Assembly: GCA_010093515.1 (NCBI GenBank)
Contig: MU001689.1
Location: forward strand, 303,502 to 367,501
Source of the DNA: Lineolata rhizophorae
Taxonomy: Eukaryota > Ascomycota > Dothideomycetes > Lineolatales > Lineolataceae
Reading direction: 5' to 3'
DNA length: 64,000 bases
Below are positions 1 to 14,698 of this stretch, piece after piece. How positions within the stretch are numbered: the first letter of the stretch is position 1; every line of letters starts with the position of its first letter. The notes below the pieces were generated by a model. The model made no database searches, had not been told where the DNA came from, and was given only the letters and a program-made list of their open reading frames with translations. The position numbers were made by a program, and so were the translations under genes.

Positions 1-1497
1 ATTCTGGCTTCTTTTGACGCGTCCTGGGGCATTGGTGGTGGAGGAATTGAGGTGTAAAGTTGATGGACGCGTCCAGACGCGAAGCTGACCGACCAGGGGG
101 TCTGACCGACCAGGGGGTGCTACACGTTAATGAAAGGAAAAAAAAGTAAAGGTAACTTAGACTAAATATACTTCGCGGGCGGTATAGAGGTCACGTAGAG
201 AACCGCTCAGAGAGGGAACCGAAAAGAAACTTAGGCAGGGACCTCCTACTCTACTACAATATATACTCTATAGTATCATAACTCTAGATGTGCTTTTCAG
301 CTCAAACAGCAGCAGACAATTCGGGGCAACCTAGAGGTCTGATGAGTTGGAAGGACAGATAGTTCCCATTGCAGGCAAATATCTTGTTAATACGTCGATA
401 TACTAAATGATTTCTCTGCGCCTATCTGAAGTTCGAACAAATCTCACTATTCTATCGCCTACTGAGGTAAACCGCACCCGCTTCTACTCAGCAGTCCACC
501 GGACGAACGAAAGCCACTTGCACCAAACCAAAAAGAGTTTTGTTGAAGCTTCTCGGAGAAGCGTGACCGACTGCCGCAATGAATCTAGCGCGCTGTATTA
601 CTACGTAGTACTCCGCGCTCGTGTCCGGACATGCCGAGGCCTGCGTAGCCGCTCCAACTGAAGGAACTCGTTCGCTCTGAATCGTGTTCGCCCCACGATC
701 GACGGCTCGACGAAGCCAAACCGTAACGGGAAGGTCTGGCACTATCAGCACGCAGCAAGCCGACGCCGCGAACCGATGGCAGGCCAAGAAGCGGCACACG
801 TGCGATAACTGCGGCCCCTGGCGAAAGAACCGGAGCGAACCAGACGCGGCATCGCGGGCAACGCTCCGACCGGGCGCGGTCTCCAACGATGCGCGCCCCG
901 CCCGCGGACTCGTCCCACCCTTGCACACAAACCCAGCTTCCAGGAACAGAACCGCCGTTCCGTTCACCACGGACCCCCCTCTGCCGTCCGGCGGCCAGTT
1001 CGCGCCCTCTCACTAATGCTCGAAAGCGCGTCCCCACTGATATCATCGGCCGGCTCCGATGCTTCTAATCAGCGGCGGCGAATCCACCGCATGGATCCTC
1101 CTTGGCGCTGTCATTGGGCAGGCTGGCCGACTCCTTGTAGCCGTCCTAGCTTGCTGTTCGGCAGCGCCGGGGCTGGCGAGAGGGAACCTCCATGCTTGCT
1201 GATACGATTGTCGCGTTATTACTCGTCGGCCTACTAGTACCTGACCCGGCAGTGCGGGGTGTGCCTATAGTCGACAAGGGAAGCTCCTCGCCGCCTTTCT
1301 GGACATCAATAAATTGGAAGCTTCCCCGGCCCAAGCTGCATCAGGGTTTCCTCCTTACTACCCCATTCTTTGAGCTCCTTCCTTCGCGGGCGCGCTCAAT
1401 TGGTCCGTTTGGAGCTTGTTTCGCGCTCTAGGGTGCTGTGATTCCCATCATCTGCCTGTGCTATCGCCTGCTACCTAATTGGGCCTTTTCAGAAACG
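1..1497. other. Gene-poor left edge
   Basis: No convincing gene is visible. Open frames of 60-160 codons lie on both strands around 400-1430, overlap each other and match no family I recognise. A 17-base unit is repeated twice in tandem at 85-118 (GACCGACCAGGGGG core). The last few hundred bases before 1498 should hold the promoter of the SurE-like gene. Confidence 0.5.
85..118. repeat. 17-base tandem direct repeat, two copies
   Basis: The unit beginning CTGACCGACCAGGGGGT occurs at 85-101 and again at 102-118 with no mismatch. It lies in noncoding sequence at the window edge. It may be chance slippage or the edge of a larger repeat outside the window. Confidence 0.8.
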
Positions 1498-2876
1498 ATG
1501 AGGTCTTCAATTGCGGCCGCCGGCCTGGCGGCACTCACAGTTGTTCCGTCAGTACAAGCTACTAAGGTTTTGCTGAACAATGACGACGGGTGGTGGGAGG
1601 CTAATCTCCGCGAGACGTATCGTCTACTCTCCGCGGAAGACGGCTTTGATGTGCTCCTAGTCGCCCCAGTTACGGGTCAGTCCGGTACCGGCGGAAGCGT
1701 ATGTATACTTTATTCTCTTCTTTTCATTATGCGGTTGACCTCAACTTTCCGATTCCGGTTCCGATTCCGATTCCACCTCTTATTCAGACAGACTTCATAT
1801 GCGAATAGTTCACTCACAACGCCTTCTGCAGGCCGAATACTCCGAAGACCCCTACCTCTCCTACCCAGGCCAATACGACTCTGTCCCCGCCGGCTCTCCC
1901 GCCGTTGGCCACGAGCCCGACAACGACCGCATCTGGTATTACAACGGCACCCCGGCCGCCTGCGATTTCGTCGCCTTCGACTACGTGATCCCGCAGATTT
2001 GGGGCAACGGCACGCTGCCGGACTTGGTCGTCACGGGGCCCAACACTGGGCATAATCTTGGCCCCTTTGTCTTCACGTTGAGCGGCACCGTCGGCGCTGC
2101 CTACGCGGCCGTAAGCAGGAATGTTCCCGCGATCGCGGTCAGCGCAGGCGATGTCGCGGGCGGGCATAGGCCGTATACCGAGGTCAACGAAACCACGCCC
2201 GCGGGACTCAAGGATCCGGCCACGATTCACGCCGAATTGACGGTTAAGTTTGTGAAGGAATTGGTGCAGAGTACGCGGAGTGGGAATCGGTTTTTGCCGC
2301 TGGCGTACGGGCTTAGGTGAGTCGAAGTCGATCCTTCCACCCAAAACAAGGAGGGTGAAAATATTGAACAAGACGCGGATACTAAATGATCTCGACTCCC
2401 CAGCGTCAATATCCCCGACATCACCTCTATGGAGGACGACTCCTGCATCGATCCTCCTTTCGTCCAAACCCGCCTCACCGGTTCCGCCATCACCGACATC
2501 GCTGCCCAGGAGGACGAAAGCTCCTCCGAACCGCCGGTCTTCCATTACGAGTCGATCTACTCGGACGCCGTCAACGAGTGCATCAACGGCGATTGCGACC
2601 TACCAGGCGAGACGGCCGTGGTCGAGGACTCGTGCACATCGTCTGTTTCAGTTTTCACGATTGATTACGATGCGCCCGATACGCATGTGACGAAAGGAGT
2701 GTGGAATAAGCTGAAGCCGCTGGTTAAGGGCGACGAGGGGAGCGGGCATCATTGGCGGAGAAGGGGTGCTAGTAAGTGGTTTCGAGACCCCGAGAGCTGT
2801 GGAGTGAAAGTGAGGCTAATAGGAATCTGCAGATGCGAAGTACCTCGGACAGAGGAACTATCGGAGGCCGTCATAG
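1498..2876 (+). CDS. SurE-like phosphatase/5'-nucleotidase, secreted
   Basis: Four exons fit: 1498-1698, 1832-2316, 2404-2771, 2833-2876, giving 365 residues. The first 21 residues are a signal peptide ending in VQA. Mature protein starts with the SurE metal site (LLNNDDG), followed by the SGTGGS loop and the GPNTGHNLG asparagine motif, all expected for the survival-protein SurE fold that removes phosphate from nucleotides and other monoesters using a divalent metal. A signal peptide implies secretion or a vacuolar/wall location, as for fungal SurE acid phosphatases. The middle splice is well fixed by the phrase YGL|SVNIPDI across the join and a TACTAAAT branch point. The last intron (2772-2832, GTAAGT...CTGCAG) replaces a longer unspliced tail; it is preferred because of its strong signals. 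Substrate cannot be told from sequence. Confidence 0.85.
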
Positions 2877-5006
2877 TCTGTGGTAATGAGTGGGCTGCTA
2901 GGAGAGTGTTGAGATGAATTCGCTCAAGTCGTAATGCTTGTATGATAATCACGAAAAGGAAGCGACACTCGTGCGTGTTCTCTAGGAGAAATGAGTAATG
3001 TCAAAAAGTCCAGTTGATTATGCTGGTGCGTACGACGCCGCCTCAAGGTCACTGTGGTTTCTGGATGATAAGCACCAAGAAGTTGAAGAGTGGTTATTCA
3101 CTTGGTTGAAATAGCAACGCTAGATAGGCTCGACGTCATTATCTACGCAAAAGCTTCTCTTCAGCTGTCTACGTTCCCATTTGCGGTTCCCAAGAAGATT
3201 TCAAGCTTTTTGAATTTTCTGATTGACTGCGTACATAGGCTGTGTGGAGGTTGAAAGATGAAGCGTATTGCAAAGTATCAAAGAGTCCGTAGGTCAAGTC
3301 CATGAGTGATTCGCTTGGACGCATCTCCTAGTTGTCCACTTCCCCAAGAAGAATTGACTCAAATTCGTTCAAGCTGGGTCTAATAATTGAAACATGAAGC
3401 AGGATAACGAAAAAGTGGGCACGTGTTATGCACTTGAAAATTCCACTGATGCCTTGAGACTTGTAGAGCGCACCGTGTCGGAGCATGAAGCTGGTCCTGC
3501 GTGGCGCAGGCGAGGCCAGTGGCGACCCGTGCTGACTACAGACTTTGTGTACCACGCCAATTAGTCAATCCTGTTGTCAACGGAAAGGGAACATGGCTCG
3601 ACTGATGTCATAGTTGCTAAAGTCTGAAGTGTATAATAAAATGTGTCAAGATTTTTAAAGCAGTCTAAGTACTTAAGCTTTTATAATGATATTGGTCAAA
3701 CTTCAATGTCAGTGGGAGGTGTGCTTAACGGTGTTACTCTAGTTTGGCAGAACCCATATCGCCTTTTACGCCTCACCAATTTACCTAGCAAACTTCACTT
3801 TGAAGCCAATCTGCCTCAACTGCCCGAACGGGAATCCTCCCGAAATGTCCATGCTTGCCGCCAATGCATGTTGCAGTTTATGATTGAACGATTCCATCAG
3901 TCGGATCGAGACGGATCGCCGGCATAGTCACAATCCATTCGATGGGCGACTGGTTTCCTGTCCCTTAGCTGGAAAGAGTCTAAAACTGCTCGAATTGCCG
4001 ATATTATCCATAGCGGGGTACGCATGGTCTGGCGGCGTACCCGATCTTAGTACCATCTGCTGTTACATTTCCATGCCAACGTTTCGTGGGGGCGACGCTC
4101 CATGTTACGAAATCTTCGTCAAAAGGTTTGCACAGCATTGTGTGGCGTGTGATAGTCGACATCAGCTGAAAAGAATCGTCGTAAGCCTTAAGCGAAGTAC
4201 GGCAATATTCCCTACCTTGTGTCCGGACCTGTTCTCTTCACTACGTGATGGCGCAGACCAATAATAGGACGGAGTTCGCCCCCGCGATTCCTTCGAAGAT
4301 CCGACGGCACTGCCCACGCACCTCCGCAGATCAGGCGGTGGAGGCCGGAAGCAAACTTGCAGTTCACTGGTTCTCGAAAACAAAAATGGGTCCAACTGAT
4401 CTCAAACAAATTGCGTGGCAAAGCTTAGCGCTTGGTTCATCTACTTATGAGCACTGCGAACCTGGGGTTCAAATCCTTCTCTATACGCGGTCCCAGGTTG
4501 CTGGAACCTATCCGGCGCCAATCGTGCTTGCTCTATCAATCTACGCTTTGACGCTTATGAACGTCATTTTTGATAGAATCTCCAGGCCATTGGGCAATAT
4601 GGACGGACCTATAACCATTTTCAGCCAAGCAAGGGGGAGTGGAAGTGGCTGCGGCTGCGGCTGAGCTCGGTGGAGATGCACCTCATTTGTGAAGCGACGA
4701 CGAGTGAGTCCGAGATATTACAGTGTTAGACTCTCACTGCCCCATCCATGACCTGATGGAGGATGAAGAAGTCCGACATGTGTAACGAGATGTTACACTG
4801 CGTACACCGCCTTGCCATTGCCTCAAATATTCCGTCAGCTAAGGAAGCTTCAAATAACATTTTGAGCTGTGAAAAGGTTATATAAATGAACGCTACGTTC
4901 CGCTGCTCATGGTGAAAACAAGCTCGAGTAAGCACAACCATCTGCACACACTACACAGTCTTTTGAACAACCCCTAAGACCGTTGAGCCTTCCAGGCATA
5001 CTCAAA
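2877..5006. other. Long intergenic gap
   Basis: About 2.1 kb with only short, unsupported open frames on both strands. The stretch at 4451-4475 resembles a tRNA T-arm but has no matching acceptor stem. The final part should hold the promoter of the small secreted protein; an AT-rich piece with TATATAAA lies at 4881-4888. Confidence 0.5.
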
Positions 5007-5569
5007 ATGTATACCAAATATTTTACCTCCGCCTTTTTCCTCACGCTGTTGGGCCAGTCCCAGGTTGCCTCAGCCTTATGGGGGTGCCCCGACTCCGGTT
5101 CCAGAGCAGGCAAATTCCTCATCCACTACACTCCTGCCAGGAATTCGAACTACATGAATCCAGACAGTGGCTGTCACGGCGGCGGCGGTGACTATGACTC
5201 CTGGGTATGTCTCTTGCGGTTTTTCCCTTCCACCAACTGGGGTGGTCGACATATCATCATCCTCCAAACACAACACTGATAACAACGCCTCAGGTCCGCA
5301 TCTGCCTCCCCAAAAACGACGGAAGCTACTCCCAGATCCATGCACGGGGCACTTGCTGTGGTTCTGGTCACCCTAAGACTTTGCACCCGGACCAGACGGG
5401 GCTCCCGAAGGACATCAAGATCCACAATGGCCACGGCTGCTCGACCGAGGGGGCCAATGCTAACCTCGACAATCTGTGGATCACGTATCGGGGCACGCTG
5501 CACAACGTGCCTGATGACCCCAATTGCAGTGACCCCGATCACGGCTCTACCTGCGAATTCAGCATCTGA
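5007..5569 (+). CDS. Small secreted cysteine-rich protein, unknown
   Basis: Two exons (5007-5204, 5294-5569; intron GTATGT...CTCAG, 89 bases) encode 157 residues. The N-terminus is a clear signal peptide of about 23 residues ending in ASA. The mature protein of about 134 residues has eight cysteines, including one adjacent pair (TCCG), is rich in Gly, His, Asn and Asp, and has no membrane span. I do not recognise the family. Size, secretion signal and cysteine content fit the loose class of fungal secreted effectors or antimicrobial proteins, but nothing in the sequence proves such a role. It stands alone in a gene-poor stretch and is convergent with IES1. The ATG at 5007 is chosen because the hydrophobic core follows at once. 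Confidence 0.7.
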
Positions 5570-6151
5570 GGAGTGTCGGCGCAGATTTTGGATGTTCTTC
5601 GATTGGAAGATTAGCGGTGAAGAGATGGAACGCCATCTGGCGATCACTTTCAATTATAGCTCATGAAATACCACGCGACGGTCTTTAAAGTCACTGAGCT
5701 TTACTTTAACATTCAGTTTCCTACATTGTACGTGTGCTACTAACTAGTGTGGGTGGAGTGACGCTGTTTGCAATATATCAATAGGCCTTGACAGGAAGTT
5801 CGACGTCACTGGCGTGAAGCACCGACTACCCTACTGACAAGCACTAATCCGCCCACCTGTTACCATGAGGCATACGGGCGTTGCTAGGTACAGTTGTAAG
5901 TACCTTGCGCATATAATATGCCTTAGCCGTACTCATTATAATTTTACCGTTAGCCTATAAGTAACCCTGCCTAGCTAGGTCTTACCCAAAACCCTACAAC
6001 TACGCCATACGCATCTGAGTTCTACTGAATTCTGCCGCTAGCAGTAGCACGCCCACAAGTATCGCAGCATCCCAAGCCCAGCATACCTACATAATGATCC
6101 CCAACTCCAGCCGCAGCCAGCAATTTCCCCATTACTCCCAAAAGAATCTCA
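5570..6151. other. Intergenic gap between convergent genes
   Basis: This AT-richer stretch should hold the 3' untranslated parts of the secreted protein gene (+) and IES1 (-). No coding or RNA feature is seen. Confidence 0.6.
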
Positions 6152-8895
6152 TCATGATGCCGCCGCTGCCCGCGCCGACGGTCCTCTCTTCAGCGAGTTA
6201 CTTGCGTGGTCCATCTTCGCATCCTCATCCTGGTCAGAGAAGTCGGACTCGGCCTCCTCATCCGCATCCGGCATGTCAGCATCTTCGTCAACAATAGCCT
6301 TGATCGGCACCTTGGCATCCTGGCCCCCCTCGGCCTCATCCCCCTCCCCTTCGCCATCGCCATCGCCATCCATATCCACGTCCGCATCTCTCTCAGCCTC
6401 GGCCTCGGCCTCAGCCTCCATTTCCGCCTCGGCTTCCGCCTCAGCCTCGTCGCCCTCGTCTTCTTCTCCATCCTTCTCCACCTTCCTCTTCTTGCGTACC
6501 TTCTGTGCCCCGCTATCGCCAACCCACTCGATGGCGATGGCACCGCCACCAGGCGCGCCCTTGTCCCTCTTGACCTTCCGGGCGACCAACCCGCCTCCAC
6601 CCCACCTATTCAGTCTCCTACCTACCCTCCTCACGGCCGAGGTATACGCGCACGCTTCCTCGCCGTCGTCCTTCCGCTCGCCCAGCTCCGTTGCCGAGGT
6701 CCCCACTCCCGCGAAGCCGAGGTAGCCCTTGCCACCATGCGCGGCGAACATGGCCGCCTGGTCCTCGGTGCCGTTCAACACACCGCCCATGGCCAAAAGT
6801 TCTTCTTCGGAGTCGTACCCGTCCGGGAGGGCCTTGAGCCTGCGCCAGGAGCGCGCGAACGCGCCCTCGCGAAGCCGCCGGCGCCGGGCTTTCTCATGGT
6901 CGCGCCGCAGCTGGCGGTCCAGGATGTACTCGACGCGCTCCTTGCGGTACTTCTCGACGGCGAGCTGGTGCGTGGTCAATGGCCGGGACCGCTTGTGCAC
7001 TGCCGTCGGGTCGGCCCCGTTGAGCGGCAGGTAGAAACCGTGCGGGCCGGTGGATGAGACGCCGATTCCCCCAAATCCAATACTAGAGCCTTCACCCACT
7101 CCGCCAGGCGAAGACGCGCTGTGAGCTGTGTCTAGCTTGTGCTTGAGCCCGCCGCGCCCACCAGCTCGGCGCCAGTTGCCCCGGCCGGGCCGCGTGGGCG
7201 CTGGTGCTGCCGACGGCGTGTCGTCGTTGAGCAGCGTGTTGATGCGCATGCCACCGGGCGTACCCGTGCCGCCACGGGCGGATCCAAACGGAGGGCTAAC
7301 TGAGCGTGTATTATCTGTGTCCGAGGGGTATTCCACGAATGCTGTCTTCCCACTACGGCCGCCGCGACCGCCAGCACCAGACTGGCGTGAGGGCGCCGGC
7401 GATTGGCCGGGGGTGCGCGACGAAGCCCCTTCATCCGAGCCCGTGACGGAAAAAATGGGGTTGCTGTTGTAGGCCTTCTTCATGCCACCGCGCTTAGGAC
7501 CGGAGACGATGGGCGCCGTGTCCGAGGCGAGTATGGCAGCGCGTTCTTTTTGCTTAGCCTCCCCAAAGGAGAGCTCCTCATCTGTGTCGACGTTCTCTAG
7601 CTTCATCTCGGCCTCAGATAGGGCGCGTAGAGTCGGTACCTTTACGGGTAGACCCTCGGTTGCATCGCCTGCTAGGCCCGGCTGTCCAGGTCCGAAGGGG
7701 TTCGAAACGGCATCCTCGTAAGCGAAATTGCTTTCAAGATACCACCACATGAGCCAGAGGAAAGCTGTGGCGCGCGAACGACTGCTAAGCGCTTGCCGCA
7801 TGACAAGATCGAAGAAGTCGCGCGGCGGGAAGAAATGGATCTCAGAGATCTTGGGGGCGTACTGCGCGAGTACGAAGATGAGATTGACTGGGTTAGTTCG
7901 CGGGATGGGATGCGACATAATTTCCTCAATCGTACTTGGTTGCTCCGTGTCTTCCGTGGCACCTTTGAGGATAGATTTAAGACGCGGCGCATCCTGAAGT
8001 TGCTTGTAAGCATTTGGGTCTTGGTGAGCTTGCAACGAGGGAATCGAATGATACGTGCGGAGCTGAGCTCGCATCTCCGGGAAGACTGCCCAAATATTAG
8101 CGTCACACGTCCCATGGTGATCCTATGCCGGGCAATTGTAATCATGGGCCATAACTCACAGTTCAGCGTCGTGTTCATCCTCCCCACATTCACAAGCAAA
8201 CAGACCATAGCCATATTGATCGCGGCCGCTCTCTCCGTCAGAAGCTTATCCTTCAAAATCTTACTGCACTTGCTGCTCTTGGCCATGGCATCTAGGTAGA
8301 TATCCGCAAACGTATGGCCGCCCGTACCATCCGAAATCTTGTGGAATACCTTCTTATCGTCTTCGAAGACGTAGCGCAGGAAGTCATACTGGATGTCGTT
8401 GCGCCACAGGGGCACGCCATCCTCCTTCTTGAGATGCCGAATCTTATTGCCGGAGTAGACCGAGCTCACGCTGCCGTTAGCATTGCGCCGCGTCGTCGTC
8501 GTCGTCGCCGTGTACATGGGCGCGTCCTTGCCTCCTTCTTTGCCATTCCCGTTCTTCTTGCCCACAGCTCCTTCCTTCTCGTCAGCTTCCGGCTCCTCGA
8601 TTTTCACCCGCGACCCGGCCGCGCCTCCGCCGCTAGCGGACGCGCTCGCCGGCGAGCCGGCCGCATCGCCGCCGCGCTCTTCGGACGCAGATGCCGTGCG
8701 AGCTCCGGCTGTCGTGGCCGGTCGTGCTGCCGTTGACCGCGTCGGCGACGCTTCCGAGGCGCCGCTCGCCGCGAACGGGTCGGCCGGGTCGGCGAGAATG
8801 TGGCGGATGGAACTGCGTGAGTCGGGCTGTGCGCCCGGGTCGGCGGAGCGCGGCCGGTTGGTCGGCGTAAAAGACGACGGGCTGCCGCCTTCCAT
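6152..8895 (-). CDS. IES1: INO80 chromatin-remodelling complex subunit Ies1
   Basis: Exons on the minus strand are 8895-8160 and 8085-6152 (74-base intron, GTGAGT, branch GCTAAT, GGGCAG), giving 889 residues. The conserved Ies1 core spans roughly residues 150-400: it includes GVPLWRNDIQYDFL, the RMNTTLN|FFPEMRAQLRTYH join across the intron, DAPRLKSILKGA, NPVNLIFVLAQYAPK and AFLWLMWWYLES. The N-terminus and the C-terminal half are low-complexity. The tail has long runs alternating Glu-Ala and Asp-Gly with basic patches. Ies1 is a fungal-specific subunit of the nuclear INO80 ATP-dependent nucleosome remodeller. The protein is somewhat longer than yeast Ies1 (about 690 residues), mainly from disordered sequence. 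The acidic/alanine tract at 6300-6470 is internally repetitive and may vary in length between strains. Confidence 0.88.
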
Positions 8896-9609
8896 GGCGG
8901 CCGGCGGACGGCGACAATCAGGGGTGTCGGTCGTTTGTGATGCTGGCTGCCTTGAGAACGGATTTATTGTTCTAGCGCGGTTTGCAAGAGCTTAAGGGCG
9001 TGCAAGCGAGAGATGGGCGTGTTGGACAAGCTGGTGAGCGCTAGAGAGAAAAAGAAGGTCTAAGGAATGTAGAGACAAGGGTAGTAAGACGGCGTCTGAT
9101 CGTCTAACGATCGCGTGTCCCGAAAGTTGGTTGTTGGTCAAGGACACATTGTTGTGCAGACGGGCGAGAGGGTGATGGGAGGAGAAGGAAGGGGAAGGAA
9201 GGGAAAGAGGTGCAGGCCGTGGGCAAAACGAAAAGAGAGGCGAGCAAGTACGCGAGGGTGGTGGCGGGTGTGGTTGGGCGCGTCGGACTTTGATGGAAGA
9301 TTTGATGATGCGCTCCTGCGGCTCTACTAGGGAGCCATGGGGAGCTTGTCGCATCCGCGCCTGCACGCTCGTTGGCCGCGCCAGCCTCGGCCCAACTGTT
9401 ATTCCGAGCTATTGCCCAGTGTGGCAATCAACTGCGCGCATCGCATGATTTGGACCCCACAACTAGCGGTATGATTCACGCAAAGCTGCTGGCTACCAAA
9501 TCATTCATAGCACTGGAGAACCTAAATATACTCCATGAAGGGCAGTTCACATGCTTCACGTCCAATCACACATTCAGAAGCACTAAGGTACCTAGGACTT
9601 GGTGAAAGA
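8896..9609. other. IES1 upstream region
   Basis: Noncoding as far as can be seen. It has pyrimidine/purine-rich stretches (9170-9240) and should hold the IES1 promoter and 5' leader. Short frames here have no recognisable product. Confidence 0.5.
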
Positions 9610-11370
9610 AGGCAGTCTCAAATGATCTATCTCGATTCATCATTTTTGCCGAAGAAAGCAAATTGAAGGAAAAGAAGCCACAGAGAAATGAACAAAGTTA
9701 AAACAAAGGCTATTGGTTTCAGAAAAGAAAGGCAGAAGCAGAAGCAAACTTTTTTAGTTGATCCCATCATCCAGATCGTAAGAAAAGAGGTCATCCCGAA
9801 AAGAAACCTGAAGGCCCATTTCGCCAAGCCCACGGCCACTATAGCGAAAATTACTAGGTTCGTAGCAGGCCTATTAAGGAATCCCCTCTTCCCATCGCCG
9901 GTAAGAATCTGACCCAGCCAGCAAACTCATACATTTGGGTCGGCTTGCCCTGCCTGCCTATAGGCAACGCTTCCTTTCCCTTCCTTTCCCCTCTTCTTCT
10001 CCCATTACCATTTGACGAGAGCAAGTAGAAAAAGGAAAGCCGTTCCCCGGCCGAAGCCATCCTCTTTCTCCATTCCCATGTATCCCTCTCGGTGTTCGCT
10101 AGAGACTGGCTATCCTCAGCTATCCCTTCCGAACCCACCATTACGTGAGAGGTCAGTATGTACGAGAGGATAAAGACGGAAAAGAGAAGCCCGAAAGCTG
10201 CCAAGAGCACGCAGAAGACAAGTAAAAACAAGCAGCCTTTCTTCCTCCCAAGCAATTCAGAATGACCCATTCCATCAGAACGCGATCCCGGTTCCCGGGG
10301 GCAGAAACAGCAGTAGGTAAGCTTTTATCCCGCACCAGCCGTCCGGAAATAAAGGTGAGAACGCCCCGAAATGAACTTTTGTCGCGACTCTGAATCGCCG
10401 TGTCGTAATGGCCCGGAAAAGCAAGAAAACTTAAGATACATGCACCGGGTCCCGTTGAAATAAAAACGCAAGCCATTCTAATCGATTCGTGGGAGCGGGC
10501 ACCATCTCAATGAAACCCCAGGCTCGGTTCCCTCCCACGCAGGACGGAGAGACCCCAGCGCATGTATGCAAGAGAGAAAGTGAAGGCATAAAAGAAATTT
10601 CCAGAGACCGACGCTTCATACGACCGAGAGGATGCTGGAATCGGAATTTGGTTCTTGTGATTGGAGGTGTAGTCAACAGGAGTTGTTTGTGTTTTTGAAA
10701 GTCGGTGGGATAAAAAAGAAAAAAAAAACAGCATTCATTGTAAGGGAAAACAGTAAAACAAATCGTCGGCAGCCGAGAGCCCGAGTGAAACGAGATCTAA
10801 GGTGGTTGATGCCTCCCCAAGCAGCACCGAAAAGGAGCCAGCAGTTCTAGCTGGATGTTGTGTGGAGAGATTGCGTAACTGGTCGTCAAGGCGGGTGGTC
10901 CGATTCCGCAGTGCATTTTCCCATTCCGATAGAAAAGCAGGCCCTCTATTGTTCGCCATGAAAAAGAAAGAGTTTTCAATTTGCAAAATTGGCGATGACG
11001 GGGGCCCGCCTCATCGTCGGTGGAAGGAAAAACCGATCGTGGGCCGTGAAATCTCCATGTTCTTTGGTCTTGTCGGGTATCTTGAAGAGAGCAGGCAGTT
11101 ACGCAAAGTGGAAAGCAACGCTATCTATATGCTGATCGGGGTTATGAGAGCAAGTTCCGGACCGTCGAATGCAGCAGCCTCCGATTTGTCGAAAGCTTAA
11201 AAAAAGTCGCAGAGAGGACATGGAAAATTAGTAAAGTAAAGAAATGTATGAAAGCCATTGTGAAGAAGCAGCGTGCCTCTTCAATCGACCCCAGGTTTGT
11301 AGGCGTCATCCTCATTCCGAAACAGAAAGCATTGCAGCAAGCAAAGTCGAGCCTGCCGATATAAGTCGAC
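9610..11370. other. Anomalous block of unlike composition, no recognised gene
   Basis: From about 9610 to 11370 the sequence changes character. It is full of short A/G-rich runs (GAAAAGAAAG types), with CCC/GGG triplets and few CpG-rich codons, unlike the GC-rich genes on both sides. The minus strand carries several medium open frames (for example 10476-10153 and 9839-9627) with hydrophobic, Phe/Leu/Ser-rich predicted peptides, none in a family I can name. The look reminds me of organellar DNA, particularly large plant-type mitochondrial genomes, but that is an impression and not a match. It could equally be a lineage-specific intergenic spacer or decayed foreign DNA. Block edges are approximate. 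Confidence 0.35.
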
Positions 11371-11419
11371 TCAGAAGGAAGAAAACGCCACTAGAGGGGT
11401 CGTCGATTTCGTAGAGTAA

Positions 11420-13556
<2,137 letters not shown>

Positions 13557-14698
13557 GTCGGGCAGGCGTGATGTTTATGATTTCGATGGGCTTTGGGTGA
13601 TCTCGCTCGTGACGTTTGGGAGAGGAATCGGAGCAGAAATGATTAAGCGGCTCAGAAGGGACGCAGAGAAGATGTTCAGCCGATGTAGTCGCCTATATGC
13701 AGGCGCGTGCTTGCCGACGCGGTGGCGAGAGTGGTGGGCTGAAGAAGAAGCGTGGAAATGGCAGGCGGAAACGCGCCTGAAACCGCTCGTGCTGAAGGAA
13801 AAAAGGTTGAGGAAACGGCGGCCGGGTCCTCAAGAACTTTTTCTCCAAACGAGCGTTTGCAAAGGGCAAGAAAAGAAAGGAAGGGCAGACGGGGGAGGAA
13901 GAGTAAGGTATGCGGGAGAGAGTTGCGGCTGTTTGTGCGTGGGTGTTTGCGGGTGCGGTGTTGGTGTGAAAGTGAGGAGGGAAGGTTGGCGGAGCGGAGG
14001 AAAAGTCGGGATGGGGAATTTTGAGGCGATCGGAGACAGTCAGACCTTGGCCGTTCTGGCGTGGCGACGCTTGACTTTTCGGCCGCGGGCCGGGGGCTCG
14101 GCCAATGGCGAGGCGCGCGGCGTGCCTTGGACGGGCAGTAGGGGCAATGCGGCAAAGACCGCCCGCGCTCGCCCGACGCCGGCCTATCGCGCCTACGTAC
14201 GCTCCGCCAGCCTGCGCTGCACCCGCCGAAGTATCGGTGAACGATTCTGGGCCCCAACAAGCCGCCGGGCATCCCGCCTGTGACGACGCCCGCTTCCGCA
14301 TGCGCCGCCCGCCGCGACCCTGCTGAAAACTTTCACTCTGCTCGCGCCCTAATTCGCACGCTGCCCCTGCCCCTGGCTGACGGCCTTAGTCGAGAGATAG
14401 GCACTCCTTGGCCCGGAAAATAAAACAATCTGATTTCAACCTCGTCCACAGGTCGCATGGCCTCCGAACTATGTGTGTAGGTAGAAGGTTGGAAGTCCAA
14501 CGCCGCCTAGACCGCGACCCGAGAGTTTTGCATCACCAGATCTGCACGTGCGGCTACCTGCCTGCCAACCAGGCGCAAGCATTCCTTCGCAGCCGCACCC
14601 AAACAGCAGTCAAGTATTTGCTTGCTTGCTTGCCTGTGTAGTTTTCCGAACAGCTCGGGCGATGCTTTCAAAAACGAAGAATATCCTATCTACCCATA
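13557..14698. other. DED1 upstream region
   Basis: About 1.1 kb between the DED1 start and the 3' end of the cyclophilin tail exon. It is GC-rich, with purine-rich runs at 13790-14000 on the plus strand (pyrimidine-rich in the DED1 leader direction), as is common for highly expressed fungal housekeeping promoters. Overlapping open frames in all frames reflect the GC content and are not supported. Confidence 0.5.

Noticed and set aside
1814-2545. 243-codon minus-strand frame
   Set aside because: It lies antisense to well-supported SurE exons.
4445-4490. tRNA-like T-arm motif (GGGGTTCAAATCC)
   Set aside because: The T stem pairs poorly and no acceptor or anticodon stem can be folded around it.
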